A stretch of DNA of 64,000 bases from Dryococelus australis (lineage: Eukaryota > Arthropoda > Insecta > Phasmatodea > Phasmatidae), in NCBI GenBank assembly GCA_029891345.1, contig CM057006.1:41329056-41393055 (forward strand). The letters are read 5' to 3'. Every line of letters begins with the position of its first letter. The stretch's first letter is position 1. Positions 23,159-34,589 of the stretch are shown piece after piece. The notes beneath the pieces were generated by a model, which saw only the letters and a list, made by a program, of their open reading frames with translations, did not search any database and had not been told where the DNA came from. The translations under genes and the position numbers were made by a program.

Positions 23159-23858
23159 TCCTATATAACGAGACGATTTCTGTCTGTCTTTCTGTCCATC
23201 TTTAGTACTTCTAAGTCCTTTGTAACTCAACAGAAGTTCTTCAAATTTTGCAAAGCGAATCCTCAGGGTCAAATACAGATCAAGTTCGAATTTCAGCTAG
23301 ATCAGTTTACACAATCATTACCTTTTTCCCTAAAAACTCATTTTTAATTACTTTTTCCCTACATGAAAGTGTTGTATTAATGCGTAGAGATTTTTGCATA
23401 GAGATACGAAGTTAATGGAATATAATTTTTGTTTACTCTAAATGTCTCACTTCAATGTGTTTTCCAAGTGGGGTCACAGTGGCTCAGTGGATAGTGACAC
23501 TCCGAGTGGGGCCACAGTGGCCCAGTGGATAGAGCGATTCTAAGTGGGGCCGCAATGTCCCAGTGGATAGAACTATATCAAATGGGACCACAGTGTCCAA
23601 GTGGATAGATATATTATATATATCAAATGGGGCCTTAGTGGCTCAGTGGATAGAGAGATTCCAAGTTGGCCACAATGACTCGGTGGCTAGAGCGATTCCA
23701 AGTGGGGCCGCAGTGACTTAGTGGATAGAACTACATCCAATGTTGAGTTAATTTCACATAATTTTTTTTTTCAGTCTTTGTATGATAAACATTTGTAACA
23801 TCGTAACTGTTCTAGGTACGTGGCAATACTAAAAAAAGGTCACGGGCTGGGCCCCTAG
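23159..23858 (+). mobile_element. non-autonomous Helitron-like element with A-box minisatellite
   Basis: The 5' end TCCTATATAACGAGACG follows an A (23158). The 3' end GGGCTGGGCCCCTAG is followed by T (23859), with GGGC/GCCC able to pair just before CTAG. This is the same TC...CTAG, A|T layout as the Helitron at 2577-5356, but with unrelated internal sequence and no protein. Minisatellites are known in non-autonomous Helitrons of other insects, and this one holds a seven-unit array at 23464-23738. Confidence 0.68.
23464..23738 (+). repeat. minisatellite, seven 38-bp units containing a tRNA A box
   Basis: Units begin near 23464, 23502, 23540, 23578, 23623, 23661 and 23698. The period is 37-38 bp; the fourth unit is longer through an ATATAT expansion. 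Each reads roughly CCAAGTGGGGCCACAGTGGC then TCAGTGGATAGAGCGATT. The TGGCTCAGTGGATAGAGC part matches a pol III A box / tRNA D-arm. No B box follows any unit. Confidence 0.92.
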
Positions 23859-24012
23859 TATTACAAATGATAGCCTTGTGTTACAACCTACAGTATTGAG
23901 AGGTGTGCATAATATTATTTTCTTCTAGAAAACAAATGTATTGAATTAACAACAGAGAATAAGGAAACAAATATTTAAAAATATAATTCACTAAAAAAAA
24001 AAAATTAGTTAT

Positions 24013-24085
24013 ACCCTGCCAGCACGGGGACTAGAACCCACGTCCTTTGCGTTATCCCCTACCCTTAACCACAAAACCGACCTGG
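24013..24085 (-). repeat. tRNA-like relic
   Basis: Minus strand: CAGGTCGGTTTTGTGGTTAA, GGGTAGGGGATAACGC, then GACGTGGGTTCTAGTCCCCG, which is a good B box and T-arm. The 5' part is poor. Probably a SINE head or tRNA pseudogene. Confidence 0.45.
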
Positions 24086-26589
24086 ATTAACGAATGTTAC
24101 AATTATTTTTCTACTGAATACGTTACTAATTCCTACGAAATACTAGTGAAGTTATTGGGTTATGAATAACGCATTTATTTCATTCTAGGAGTTCTCTGCA
24201 GATATGGAACATTACATCAACCGTTGATGAGTAAGACCGTCATGTGTTTTTAAAGTTTTAGTTCTTTTATGTTATTCAAACTAGCAGTACATTACTTTTC
24301 GCATGCAACTACACTTTACATCATCCCTAGTTTTTGCATAAACCGCTATATGCTGTTTTATGTTGTCGAGTGTCCGCAGTTTTACTTGAGAGTGTGGATA
24401 CGTGTCAGTCTAGTACAAACTTTTGTTGAGGTAGACTTATATTACAATCACGACCCTTGTAGTTTTACAAACAAGCAGTTTTACATTAGAGAAGATTTTG
24501 TTCATTTATAACATTACAAACAATTCCTCAATACAAAGTACAATTTTTTTTCAATGTAGCTTTTCTGTACATTCACTGGAATGTCAAATGCGTAGGGTAA
24601 TTCCCGTCATTGTGCACTAGTAACGTTCAGCATTTCTGTATTTGCATCTTGATACGGTAAAAGTGACATGCTCTGTTCGGGTGAAAAAACTTCCATTATA
24701 ATTTAAGAATTTTTCTAGAATTTTTTTTTTTACGGTGTAGTTATTCTGCTGTGGTAGTAGTTAGTATATCCGCGCGCCGCGGGTGAGCTTCCATATACCA
24801 CCTATTGGCCGCGCTGTCATTAAACCTGAAACCCGAGATTCCCATAACTCATTTACGTGGGCCATATAAATTAATTTGCAGCCCGACAGACTTCGTCCGA
24901 ATCATCGAGCCGTTGGTGGGACGCAGTGCAGTGTATCTGTTTCTGCTTGGGCTCCAGTCCCATATGTGTAGCTGTACGTTACGTTGCTATTAAATTAAAT
25001 TTACTGGCATCTCTACTCTGATATTGACGTGTATCTCTAGTCGGCTGGGAAGTGAAGTTTTCCACCAATCACTAAGACTGGCATGATGTATCCTAACTTG
25101 TCTAGGCGTCAACATGTCCACGCGACACGAAATCGTCATAGTTTACGTACAGAACATTTAAAAGCTCTTATTAATGCTTGGATTCGCCTCTCGTGCGAAA
25201 TTCTTCGTTTTTGTTTTATTACTTCAGTTTGATAGTAATTATTAATAATTTCTGACTACAGAAAATGTTTATTTTACTAGCCGTTTAATATTTCTGTGCG
25301 TAATTCGGTGCGTGTGATTTAGTAGTTGTAAAAAAGGCAGGACGTATCGATATTTTAAAGTTTGTATTATGTTGTTTATGACAAAATAGTTAGGAAATCA
25401 CGTCTGTACTGGATAGTAAAACAAATAGCGGAACTTCTATAGTAACATATTTTGTTTAAAATTACTGTACAAAACTTAAATCAGTAAGAAATTAAATACC
25501 CCGACATAGTGTGTAACTTCGAACCGTTGAAGTCTTTGCATGTCATCAACATATACATCGAAATTTAGTGACGCTGTATGTCACGGCGGAAAACGTTGGT
25601 GTTAAATGTATCCGCATAACACACGGCAAAGAAGTAAAAGTATCTCCATTGCATTCTTTCCTTTTAGTGGTTTAAATGTGGAAGGATATGCTAGGGTACA
25701 TATTTGTCTGAATATATTCTGTAACATTGCAGAAGTTGTGTGAAAGTCTGTGTTGACGTATGTGGTGCTGTAGTGTGACTTACACTTTAAAACAAGCTGT
25801 TTTTGTACTGACGTACTGAAGACGTCCATTAAGGAACTAGACACAGTCGCCTGTTTTGACTGGTCGGATGTTCTATCCAAACGAAGCAAGAATAATCGTA
25901 TTGTGAAAACTCGATGAGAAATCGTAATGTACGACTCGATAATAAAGGGGAAAAAATGTTTGGTCACTGCAACAAGTTTTATTTAAATAGACACTGCCAA
26001 ATTTTTTACGAAGAAAGTTATTTTGCAGTAAATTTTGTGTTGGTTACAGAAAACGTGCTTCGGCCTATTTCGTTGTCAGAAATGCATAGTATTCAAGCTA
26101 AAGTAGTCTTCACTGTAAACAAATTTGGAAGTTTTCGTAAGGATATGTTGTAGAGATCGCAGTTATACTTTTCTGTAAACCGTCATGCCTGTTTCACGTC
26201 GTTCTTTGTAGCAATTTATTAATGACGAATACCCATGATAGGTGATGTCCAACCGAGTCCTCAGTCGTTCGGTTTGTAGTGGGTAGATACACTGGAAAAT
26301 CTCGACAATTCGTTTGAGCCAATGTATCTTCGATCGAGTTTTTTTTGTCCCTCCCAAGATCTGTGCAGTCCAATCACATATCTTCAGCTTTAGTGTGTCA
26401 TAATCCTGATTGGCCCAATCAAAAAGGGGTATTAGCTTCACACATGAATGACAACCGGCTAAGGAAAGAAACACACAGCCTGTTGAATCCTACACTGTAA
26501 ACATACACTTTTCCGCTAAATTTCTTTGACTGTAATAAACGTTTTTAACCTATACAATGGAAGTAATACCACATATTAGGCTGCAAATA
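24086..26589. other. unassigned 2.5 kb
   Basis: No recognised gene or known repeat. Open frames at 25602-25967 (minus, 121 codons), 25914-26153 (plus) and 26163-26474 (minus, 103 codons) show no motif I can name, and they overlap on opposite strands. One promoter-like spot is listed separately. Confidence 0.5.
24808..24905 (+). promoter_or_regulatory. weak candidate core promoter
   Basis: CTATTGGCCGCG (CCAAT-like in reverse, near 24803) precedes CCATATAAATT (TATA-like, 24862-24872), followed by CAGACTTCG about 25-30 bp later. The arrangement is suggestive, but there is no supported transcript. Confidence 0.2.
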
Positions 26590-26995
26590 TATAGGCTGTT
26601 CACGGCTAATCGAGCGCTTTTAAATAAACCTTTTAAAAAATATCTCTGCCCCATCCTGCATGTATTTTAACAGGCACACTAGCTGGCTTACATCCAATAA
26701 GTTGGCAATGACGAAGGAGAAGCAGTTCGATATACAGTATTTACGTTGAATTAAAAGTTTTAGGCAAACATATATGGATTCTGATATATATTTTATTTAC
26801 TTTTTTTTATGCTTATAAGGGTAAGGAAAAATATAAAAAAAATAGTTCACAATTTTACTTTAACGACGCTTAAATACAGTGACTAAGCCATTGCCAATGT
26901 TAATTTTATATATGGAGGAAGAATACACAATGTGCATACAAGAAGATCTTGAGCAGGGCTTTCAAAAGTGCTCAATTTACCGTGAATCGTCTATA
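26590..26995 (-). mobile_element. MITE family A, full copy (A5)
   Basis: TA|TAGGCTGTTCACGGC at the left; CAATTTACCGTGAATCGTCTA|TA at the right. Reverse-oriented interior with GTTGGCAATGACGAAGGAG and AAGATCTTGAGCAGGGCTTT. 406 bp, one of the more diverged copies. Confidence 0.9.
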
Positions 26996-28075
26996 GCAAT
27001 GGTACGCATCGCTACTATACATTAAGCTGGGAACTTCCTACGCACTTGATTCTTTTGTGTGCGAATCTAAGAATGCCATCATGAATGTATGGGTAAAGCA
27101 TCTACCATGTGCGCTTTTTCACTATACGTATAGAATGGCGAGGTAAATATACTAATAATTTCTTAGAGTGTAGTGAATCAGCCCTTTGCGTCTGGAGTAA
27201 ACACTGTGTTTAACATATGGTGGCACCTCCAGTGCGTGTAATGCTTTATTTCACACACACACACACACACACACAGATATATATAATGTGGGGAGAGTGG
27301 CTGAATTTCTAATTCTGAATATTGATGTCGAGGGTAAATGAACTGGTGTACTGCCACGTGATATTACTCGGTAAAGGGCGCCAGCTTAAATTAAGCAAGA
27401 TTAAACAACTGAAATTATGTTTGACTGTATTTCATTGGCCAACGTGACGTGTGTATGAGCTTCTATCTGCGTACATATGTGGTTAATTTCATAGCTCATG
27501 CACCTCCCTCTTGTATCGCATTCATTAATCAGTTTGTTGGCTATATTTATAAAATCTTGCATGGAATATTAGTAGTCTCCTCATGCAGCTCAGTAACAAG
27601 TCCGCTCGAAGCCAGGCGGACTCCGACTCCAGACGTTCTCTGCGTATCCAACTCACCTTGTTACACACCACGACAACCCACAATTTGCCAATCTGCTGAA
27701 AACTATTCTGGCATGCAAAGACTCTTAAACCTACTTTGCGTTCTTTCAGATTATGTTTACATGTATTAGGGGAGGATCCAAACCAAGAAAACCTGTAGAG
27801 CTGAGAATACGAAAACGTCAGACATAATGTAATTTCCACCAATTATACTTTTATTCAATAAAGATATTCAGATATGTGAAAATTTAAAAATTAACGCTGG
27901 AAAATGAAACAATCAAACAACCCTGAATTGCATTGACAATATTAAAGCGATGCCCTGAGAACCCAGGACACCTCAAATATACAATATCCAAGAATACTTA
28001 TAAAAAAAAAAGGTTTAAAACAATGTGATGTAAGGAAAGAGGCATCGAGTATGCATAGATGTGGCCAATGAAGCA

Positions 28076-28077
<2 letters not shown>
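26996..28077. other. unassigned spacer with (CA)n
   Basis: No gene recognised. (CA)n at 27251-27276. Overlapping frames at 27449-27769 and 27525-27842 have no known domain. Confidence 0.5.

Positions 28078-28119
<42 letters not shown>
28078..28119. repeat. (TA)n microsatellite
   Basis: About 42 bp of TA dinucleotides. It produces the artificial YIYIYI stretch in a minus-strand frame. Confidence 0.97.
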
Positions 28120-29835
28120 TACCAAAAACTGCATTAACTTGCATAAGGTTAAAACTACATTACCACATTGAAACATGAAAATTTTCATATTAATTTTTAA
28201 TATAGCATAATATTTTTTCTTTTCTTTTGGAGAAACATTAAACAGACCCAAAATGGACGTAACAATATTCAATTTACAATTTTTAATAAAACTGATAGTT
28301 TACAATAATATTTCAGAAAAAAACTATATGTGTCTATAAAAAATATTGTCCCACTAGGACTCTTATATTTTTTTCTCGCCAAAACAGATAAAAACATTCA
28401 CAAAGATTAACCCTATAGTACAACCGAAGTGTTGAACCAAAAAGGATTCCAAAATTAGAATTCACAAAAAGTTATTAAAATAAGTAAAATATGACTCATA
28501 CTGTAGTTCCATCCATAACTTTCCCTAGCCATAACATTGACAGCCACTTAGAATTTTATCTTTGGCTTTGTACCACAAACGCAAAATTTTATGTCTCCCA
28601 CACCTGGCTACCTAAGATTTTCCATTGCCATTAACAGGTATTTTTAAAGTAAATTTCTATTACTTCAGTTACACAATTCATTATTCAAAAATGTAAATCC
28701 ACTACTATTTTCAAATTAAAATTGAGGAAAATCTCTGGCTTCTGAGCCCTGGATGAGGCTATTTATTTAATCTTCCCCAACAGCCCATTTCTAAAACGGT
28801 GGGCGAAACAAGACCATGAATGAAGCAATTCGATCGGCCCAAAATGGCAATGAACTGACAACATACAGAGTATCATTTTCAGGAAAATTTAAATTATTTT
28901 TGACAAGAAAAATGCAAGGTTCCTCATCCTCACATATTTACTAATATATCTTACTAGAAAATTGGAAGCGATTCCTTATTGTGTTGTGCAGCAATACTTA
29001 CACTGCTCATGTTATGCAAAAATATCCTGACTGTAAATGAAAAATTAGAGCATCAAAATGACGTTCCTGCAATCTCCTTAAGGGTTTTACATTTTTATTT
29101 AACCAGTGATTAAACCGAAATACCTGACCTGTTATCTGGGGAGACCTCCCTCGCAGCCAAGCATCTGACCTCGATACCAGGTTTCACCATCGATTATATA
29201 CAAAAATCGAGCATTGTCTCGCTATGGGGGGTAGCTACAATCATCCACCAATAGCGAGCCACTGTCGAAAAAAAATCAGTCTCTAAATTTCGCCCTAGCG
29301 GGTTTCTATAATTCACAAATATTAAAGAACAGTCCAGTACATTATGTGTGACGTCATCTCCGATACATCTGTAATTATCCATTCATAATTGCGCGGGCCG
29401 GAGCCATCCTTCCGTTGCGTTACGAAGAAGGAACACTGCCGAACTCAAGTGGCGGCCGGCGTCAACTCCAGTCTGGCGAACAGCGCTCGCCATTGTACTA
29501 GCTAACTTTCGGGGGCTGTGACGCGTCCGGTGCCAGCCCAAGCAAGAAACATTAATTTCTGCTGTATTTACGCTACTACGAGTCGTAAATCCACAAACTT
29601 GAGCTTCCTTTAATACAAACGTAAGTGTTTATGGGTGTTAAAATTAAGTTTTTTTAGCTTATTTGTCCAATTTCTGTAGTTCATTTCAACACACGTCTTC
29701 CGATAAATACTTTTCCATGGCGGATAGGCGATAACGGAGTTGCGTAGAGAATTGAGCTGGGGGGGGGGGGGGGGAGAACAAACTGTACGCGCATTTATAA
29801 GCGTACTTGTCTCAAAAGAAAATATATTAAGAACC
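28120..29835. other. unassigned, with a CpG-rich segment
   Basis: Mostly AT-rich with nothing recognised. 29390-29560 is CpG-rich; CAAACGTAAGTG at about 29617-29628 looks like a splice donor downstream of it. A 16-G run lies at 29759-29774. A non-coding first exon of a host gene is possible but unproven. Confidence 0.4.
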
Positions 29836-30985
29836 TACGCTGCCGTTAGGGAGTGGCCGGGCGTAACGTTCGTTAGCATATATGAAAGTCTGACGTAACA
29901 TTACCACACTGTAAAAATCCTCTCTTAAATGAAAAATGTCTCAGTTCAAAATCTACTAAACTTATGCCTCTGGCTTAGCTGCTGCCGTTAAAACACTAAA
30001 GCTCTCACTAGGGTTCCGTGTGGTTAATAAATATGTGCTGCATTAAGCTACGGACGCCTAGCCAAAATGGCGTCGGGTTTAAACTTCCAGAACAAGCGCC
30101 ATCTTGTCTGTACTAGATACGTAGCAAAATTGAATACTGTACTTCTTACATTACTGTTGAGTTGATCTCGAAAATAAATATCATTTAATTTGGAGGAAAC
30201 AGGGCAGGATCAAAAAATCTTGTAAGCTCAGGATGCAACAATAAGAAGTGTAGGGGTTCTGTCTTACGTGGCTCACGGCTCACGAACGTAGCGACGTCCA
30301 ATTACCTGACTATTTACTAAACATCTGCCTAATACTAAAACGGAGGAACTCTTTCACACTCTACTCGAGGTTAATACACAAATAAAAACTTAAAGCGAGC
30401 TGTTAAAACTGAACACCCTAAAATTGAACTTAAATACCCTAGGCCTCGTCCAACTTCTGGACGGGCGTCCTGTTCTAACGTCTTGATGCTTCGGAAAATG
30501 GCGGCAGAGAGAGCGAGATTCTAACTGAAATGGACCTGCCTACCCTATGCTGGACTCTCCCGCCAATAAGGGTGCAGGGTTTAAACCTGCTGACCAATAG
30601 AATGGCTCGCTACGTAAATCTAAACTGACTCTCTCCAAAACGGCCTAAATCCCTAATCCATAGAATTTAAATGTAATAAAAATACACAAAAATATCCCTG
30701 AAACGTTAATAATCAGTTGAGACCGTGAAAAAGTAATTAATATAAAATATTAATTAAAAAATTCAAACAAAAAAATAAAACTAGCTAACTAAATGCATTT
30801 ACATGTGAATATTGCCATTCGTACATCTAATTATTCAAAATCCTAACCATGTGAAAATAAACAAAAAGTAAATAGGTAATATATGTCATAACATACAGAA
30901 AATTACTAGTGTTGAATATAAGCAAATTTAAACGTGTGAAAAGTACATAAATTATGTTGACAAGATGTATAAATATTAAAAAACG
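29836..30985 (-). repeat. interspersed repeat family D, copy D1
   Basis: About 1.15 kb collinear with 54700-55880. Shared landmarks in order: GTAACGTTCGTTAGC, TTACGTGGCTCACGGCTCACG, CAACTTCTGGACGGGCGTCC, ATGGCGGCAGAGAGA, CTAGCTAACTAA and TAATTATTCAAAATC. The minus strand carries promoter-like features (CTATTGG, CTTATTGGCGGG, GCCGCCATTTT, GTATTTAAG), so the element probably reads leftwards. Superfamily unknown; an old LTR is one possibility. Confidence 0.75.
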
Positions 30986-31027
30986 TGGACTTTACAGTAG
31001 GAGACGGTAAACGGCGGTAAACTATCG

Positions 31028-31439
31028 CAGGGTTGCCATAGGTCTGGAAAACCTGGAAAACAGGGTAATGTCAGGGAATTTGAAAACTGTCACGGAAATC
31101 AGGTAAATTTCAGGGAATTCCAAACAAGTTAGCTCATTTTCAGGGAATTCTGTGATATGCATGCTATATTTGGCAGTTCTGTCAATCATGCACCACTGCC
31201 AGAATCATATAAAATTGTTTTAATAATTGTAGACTAGATGCTTGGGCGTTTTTCTTTGCAATCTCTATGGTGAATTTAGTAAGATCAGATAAATATTTTG
31301 ATGTAAAAGTGTGTTATAATGCAAAGGCGCGAATCCTTACAGAAAAATAAATCTTAGAAAACTGTTAGGAAAAAAGATTGTTTTTGTCTGGAAATCAGGG
31401 AAATGTGAGGGAATTTTCCCATGGAGAAATGGTGACAAC
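31028..31439. mobile_element. element F (CAGGGAATT-rich MITE)
   Basis: Starts CAGGGTTGCCATAGGTCTGG and ends ATGGTGACAAC; the ends are imperfect inverted repeats (AGGGTTGCCA / GTGTTGTCACC). The direct repeat ACTATCG lies on both sides (31021-31027 and 31440-31446), a likely 7-8 bp target duplication. Internally the phrase TCAGGGAATT recurs, with CTGGAAATCAGGGAAATGTG at the right. A 7-8 bp duplication would suit the hAT superfamily. No coding region. Confidence 0.72.
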
Positions 31440-31446
31440 ACTATCG

Positions 31447-32667
31447 TCACTAGCAACGAAACGCCACCAGTCTACGATTCTACCATTCATCCATAGCTCT
31501 CGCTTAAAAAGTGTGGTATCACTTTTACATCGGTATTGAAAAGACAAGAGCAAAAATTCAGTTTCTCTAAATATAGTGTATTTTTAGTGTTACCAAATGT
31601 TACAGACGCATAATGCTATTTTTTTATGTTTGAAAGAATAGGTCATAGTCGCGTGGATAACCTTAACTGCCGCAGAAACGATAATTTTCTTGTTACAGTG
31701 GCGAAGAAAGCTTCGTGTAGATTCGGCACTGTTCGTCCCCGTAACTCGGAGCCAATTGGAATTTGGAGACTTTCCGTATTTTGTATTTACGGATTTAACT
31801 CATTTTTTTCGCCATTACGGGATTGCCTTTCCATATATATACACTGTACATTTCCGTAAAACATTTCGTGTATGTACGGAAATTTTTAACAGCGTGCGTG
31901 TGGTGAATATCGAAATTGGAGCTTCTTATCGGTCTTTTTTTTCTTATTTATCGAAAGCGCGATTCCTCGGCTGCTGGAGATTTTTCCTGCTTCTAGCGAT
32001 CCGACTCGTCTTCGCCCTCCCCGTTCAGCAGCGCGGGTCCCACACCCACTCGCTTTTTTTTTTAATAGCTTCGTTTGACAAAATGTCGCTCGGCGGCGCC
32101 GGAATCCAATTTCCCCCTTGGCAAGGGGGGGGGGGGTACGAGTCGGGCCGCCCTCGTCGCCGTGTCGCGACTAATGAAATTCCCCCCGGGTCCGCCGGGC
32201 GTCTCTTCCCCCCCCCCCCCCGGCCGTTGACCCCGGCGACGCTCGTGTCGCCGACGAGATTTTCTGACGCTTTGCCGGACTGTCGGCGGGCGTCCTCAGC
32301 TTCCGAGCCGACGAGCCTGCACTCGCGGCGACAGCCGCGTCAGAAGATATCTCGGATTGAGATCAGAGTCTTTGCCGCCTGCGGGTATCTTCGCAGTGTG
32401 TGCGTCTCGAGCAGTCGGGGACTGGGACGCTTTAAATAGTTTCTGTGCTTATTCTTTCGTACAAATAATTCTTCGGAAACTAATTGCCAAGATCATTTTT
32501 GTAACACAAGTATATTAGGAAAAATATTATATCAAACGTTAATATGGAGTGTGTAATACTGATGTTCCTTTCTTAGCCAGCCAGAGTTGTAGACTTTAAA
32601 CCTGAAGTTCGTATGTATGTGTATGTGTGTTATGTTTGTCCGCGTTGTGTTTGTAATGTATGTATGG
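31447..32667. other. unassigned, with GC-rich block
   Basis: 31765-31892 holds a palindromic element (separate entry). 31960-32430 is CpG-rich with G and C runs (32125-32136, 32208-32221). A 249-codon frame spans 31690-32439 but crosses both the palindromic element and the homopolymers and has no known domain, so I do not call it a gene. Confidence 0.45.
31765..31892. repeat. CACTGT-type palindromic element with TTTCCGTA repeats
   Basis: TTTCCGTATTTTGTATTTACGG, CACTGTACATTTCCGTAAAA and TGTACGGAAATTTTTAACAG: the phrase TTTCCGTA / TACGGAAA alternates in both orientations between CACTGT and AACAGCGTG-like ends. Confidence 0.5.
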
Positions 32668-32906
32668 TATACGCTGTTCACGGTAAAGTGAGCACATTTG
32701 AGGCCCTAGTTACTTTTTCCTTTCAGCCATTTTTTACCCTTAACAGCCTTTTTAAAATAAATATTGCCATGAAAGTAATAAACACAGTTTGTATATTCCA
32801 CCGCACTTGGAAGTTAACGTCTAATGCTAAATAAAATATATTTATTGACTATTATTCCAAATAAGAGGGCTTTCAAAAGTGCTCACTTTACCGTGAATAG
32901 CCTATA
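32668..32906 (+). mobile_element. MITE family A-short, full copy (H2)
   Basis: TA|TACGCTGTTCACGGTAAAGT and CCGTGAATAGCCTA|TA. The interior closely matches H1 (16766-17002): GAGGCCCTAGTTACTTTTTC, ATATATTTATTGACTATTAT. 239 bp. Confidence 0.93.
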
Positions 32907-33805
32907 CGTGCTTCAGGACCCAACTTAAACAATTTATAGACAAAAAAGGCACTAATCCCCACTGTGACAAAACTCCCGAAATAAAACTTAAAATAGGGTC
33001 TTATATCTCAATTCTATACCGTTCAATGGATGTGGGTCAAATTTGTTAGGGAGCCCCTTCAGAATCAAGCTCAAAATCCTGTGTAAGTCAAAATGGGCTC
33101 TGCCCTCCCCCACCCCCAACCTTTAAAAAAATCGAGACCAGAAGCCTCTAAAACGGGGTTATGATCTACGGGGCCCCATTGTACCTGCAAACCCTAAAAC
33201 GGGGTCGTGAATCTCTCATTGCCCACATCCTGGCAACGCCGGATACTTCAGCTAGTTATTAGCCTACTTTGCGAAGGAAAGAAAGACTTATGAGATCGCT
33301 TTCCTGTCTGTGTGTATGTGGCTGTGCGTGTGTCCCGTTCAATTTTTGAACGCGTGGGTGAAGCTACATAAACAATTTTGTATGTCTCGTAAAACTATTT
33401 GCTGTGAAGATACGCCTTTTCATTTGCAGAGTCGCAAGAAAATCTTGTGAAACAAATTTTCAAAGAGTATTGTTTGCAAAACTTAAAATAAATAAATACT
33501 GTATGATAACGGACACATAGACAGTAAACTAGTTCCTCATAAACAGCTCTGCGTATTTAGCATATCTCGCTGGTAAAATGTTTTAGAGAATGAGCTTTTT
33601 TCAGGAAAGGTTACTTAAAATAACATATCGGTGTGCTACTGGTGTTACCTACTTCTGTTATATTTAGAAGTAAATTTATTTGTTAAAAATTGCGACAAAA
33701 AAATTTCGAGCTTACCTGCAGAAAATGCTTTTCTTTTTTGAGTTCGCCGGCACGTGGACTGCGAATGCGCCATCTTGTTTTCTCTCTCGCTCTTTATCTC
33801 TCATT
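32907..33805. other. unassigned spacer
   Basis: No recognised gene or repeat. Confidence 0.5.
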
Positions 33806-34010
33806 CCCGTTCGGGTTACCGGATTTTCGCATGTGGGAATCGTGCCGGACGATGCAGTTGGTCGGCGGGTTTTCTCGGGGATCTTCCGTTTCTTCCGCCC
33901 TTTCATTCTGGTGCTGCTCCATACTCGCGCCACCCTCATCGGCTCTCAATACCTCGCTGTTAGGAGTCGCCAAAATCTCTTCACTCACCCTCTATCTCTC
34001 CTCCCTCTTT
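33806..34010 (+). repeat. tRNA-derived SINE family S, headless copy S4
   Basis: The tRNA head is missing; the body starts at ACCGGATTTTCGCATGTGGG and runs through TTGGTCGGCGGGTTTTCTCG, CACCCTCATCGGCTCTC and CAAAATCTCTTCACTCACCC. It lies 40 bp upstream of S5 in the same direction. Confidence 0.9.
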
Positions 34011-34046
34011 CTCTCTGTCCGTCTCCTTTACTGGTTTCTGCCGTGT

Positions 34047-34235
34047 TTGAGGGCCGCAGCGGTTAGAGCGCTCGCCTCCCACCAAGGCAAACCGGGTTTG
34101 ATTTCTGGTGGAGTCGCTCCCGGATTGTCGCGCTTGGGAATCCTGCCGGACAATGCCGCTGGTCGGCGGGTTTTCTCGGGGATCTCCGGTTTCCCCTTGC
34201 TCTTGCATTCCGGCACAGCAACCATACTCAGCTCA
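34047..34235 (+). repeat. tRNA-derived SINE family S, copy S5
   Basis: Head GAGGGCCGCAGCGGTTAGAG, CTCGCCTCCCACCAAGGCAA and GGGTTTGATTTCTGG (B box diverged), then the standard body to CATTCCGGCACAGCAACC. The tail is cut short. Confidence 0.9.
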
Positions 34236-34589
34236 CAAATCTCTCCACGACATTCTCGATCAGTTTAACTCTGCATGGCCCTAGGATTTCTGCAGTTTGG
34301 TGAGTGTGCTGAAGTAAGCTGTTTAAACTGCATTACGTCTCATATTGTTAGTTGTTGAAGGGTGACACTCCATATTTGTCGTAAATTTAACTGATATTTA
34401 TTGAGACTTCAATCTGCAGTTATACATAAGTACTTAGTGACGTGTTAAAAGAGATTAAATTTGGTTGTGAAGATGTTTCCACCACCCCATCCTCTCTTGC
34501 TACAATACCGAATATTCTTTTCTTGAGAATATTGATATTATCAACTTTTGTGAGTTAGTAATGAGCATTGCTATTCCTGTTACGAGTGG
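34236..34589. other. unassigned spacer
   Basis: No recognised gene or repeat. Confidence 0.5.

Noticed and set aside
23464-23738. CRISPR-like array
   Set aside because: Units are direct 38-bp repeats with no unique spacers, in a eukaryotic setting. It is a minisatellite.
24086-26589. Host gene in the largest repeat-free stretch
   Set aside because: Frames of 80-121 codons overlap on opposite strands, there are no convincing splice pairs, and no motif is recognised. Only transcript data could support a gene.
28015-28272. YIYIYI-rich frames over TA microsatellites (also 40497-40847)
   Set aside because: Translation of (TA)n, not coding.
31690-32439. 249-codon frame, the longest single frame in the window
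   Set aside because: It crosses a palindromic repeat and two G/C homopolymer runs, has low-complexity proline/arginine stretches and no recognised domain. GC-rich DNA has few stops by chance.
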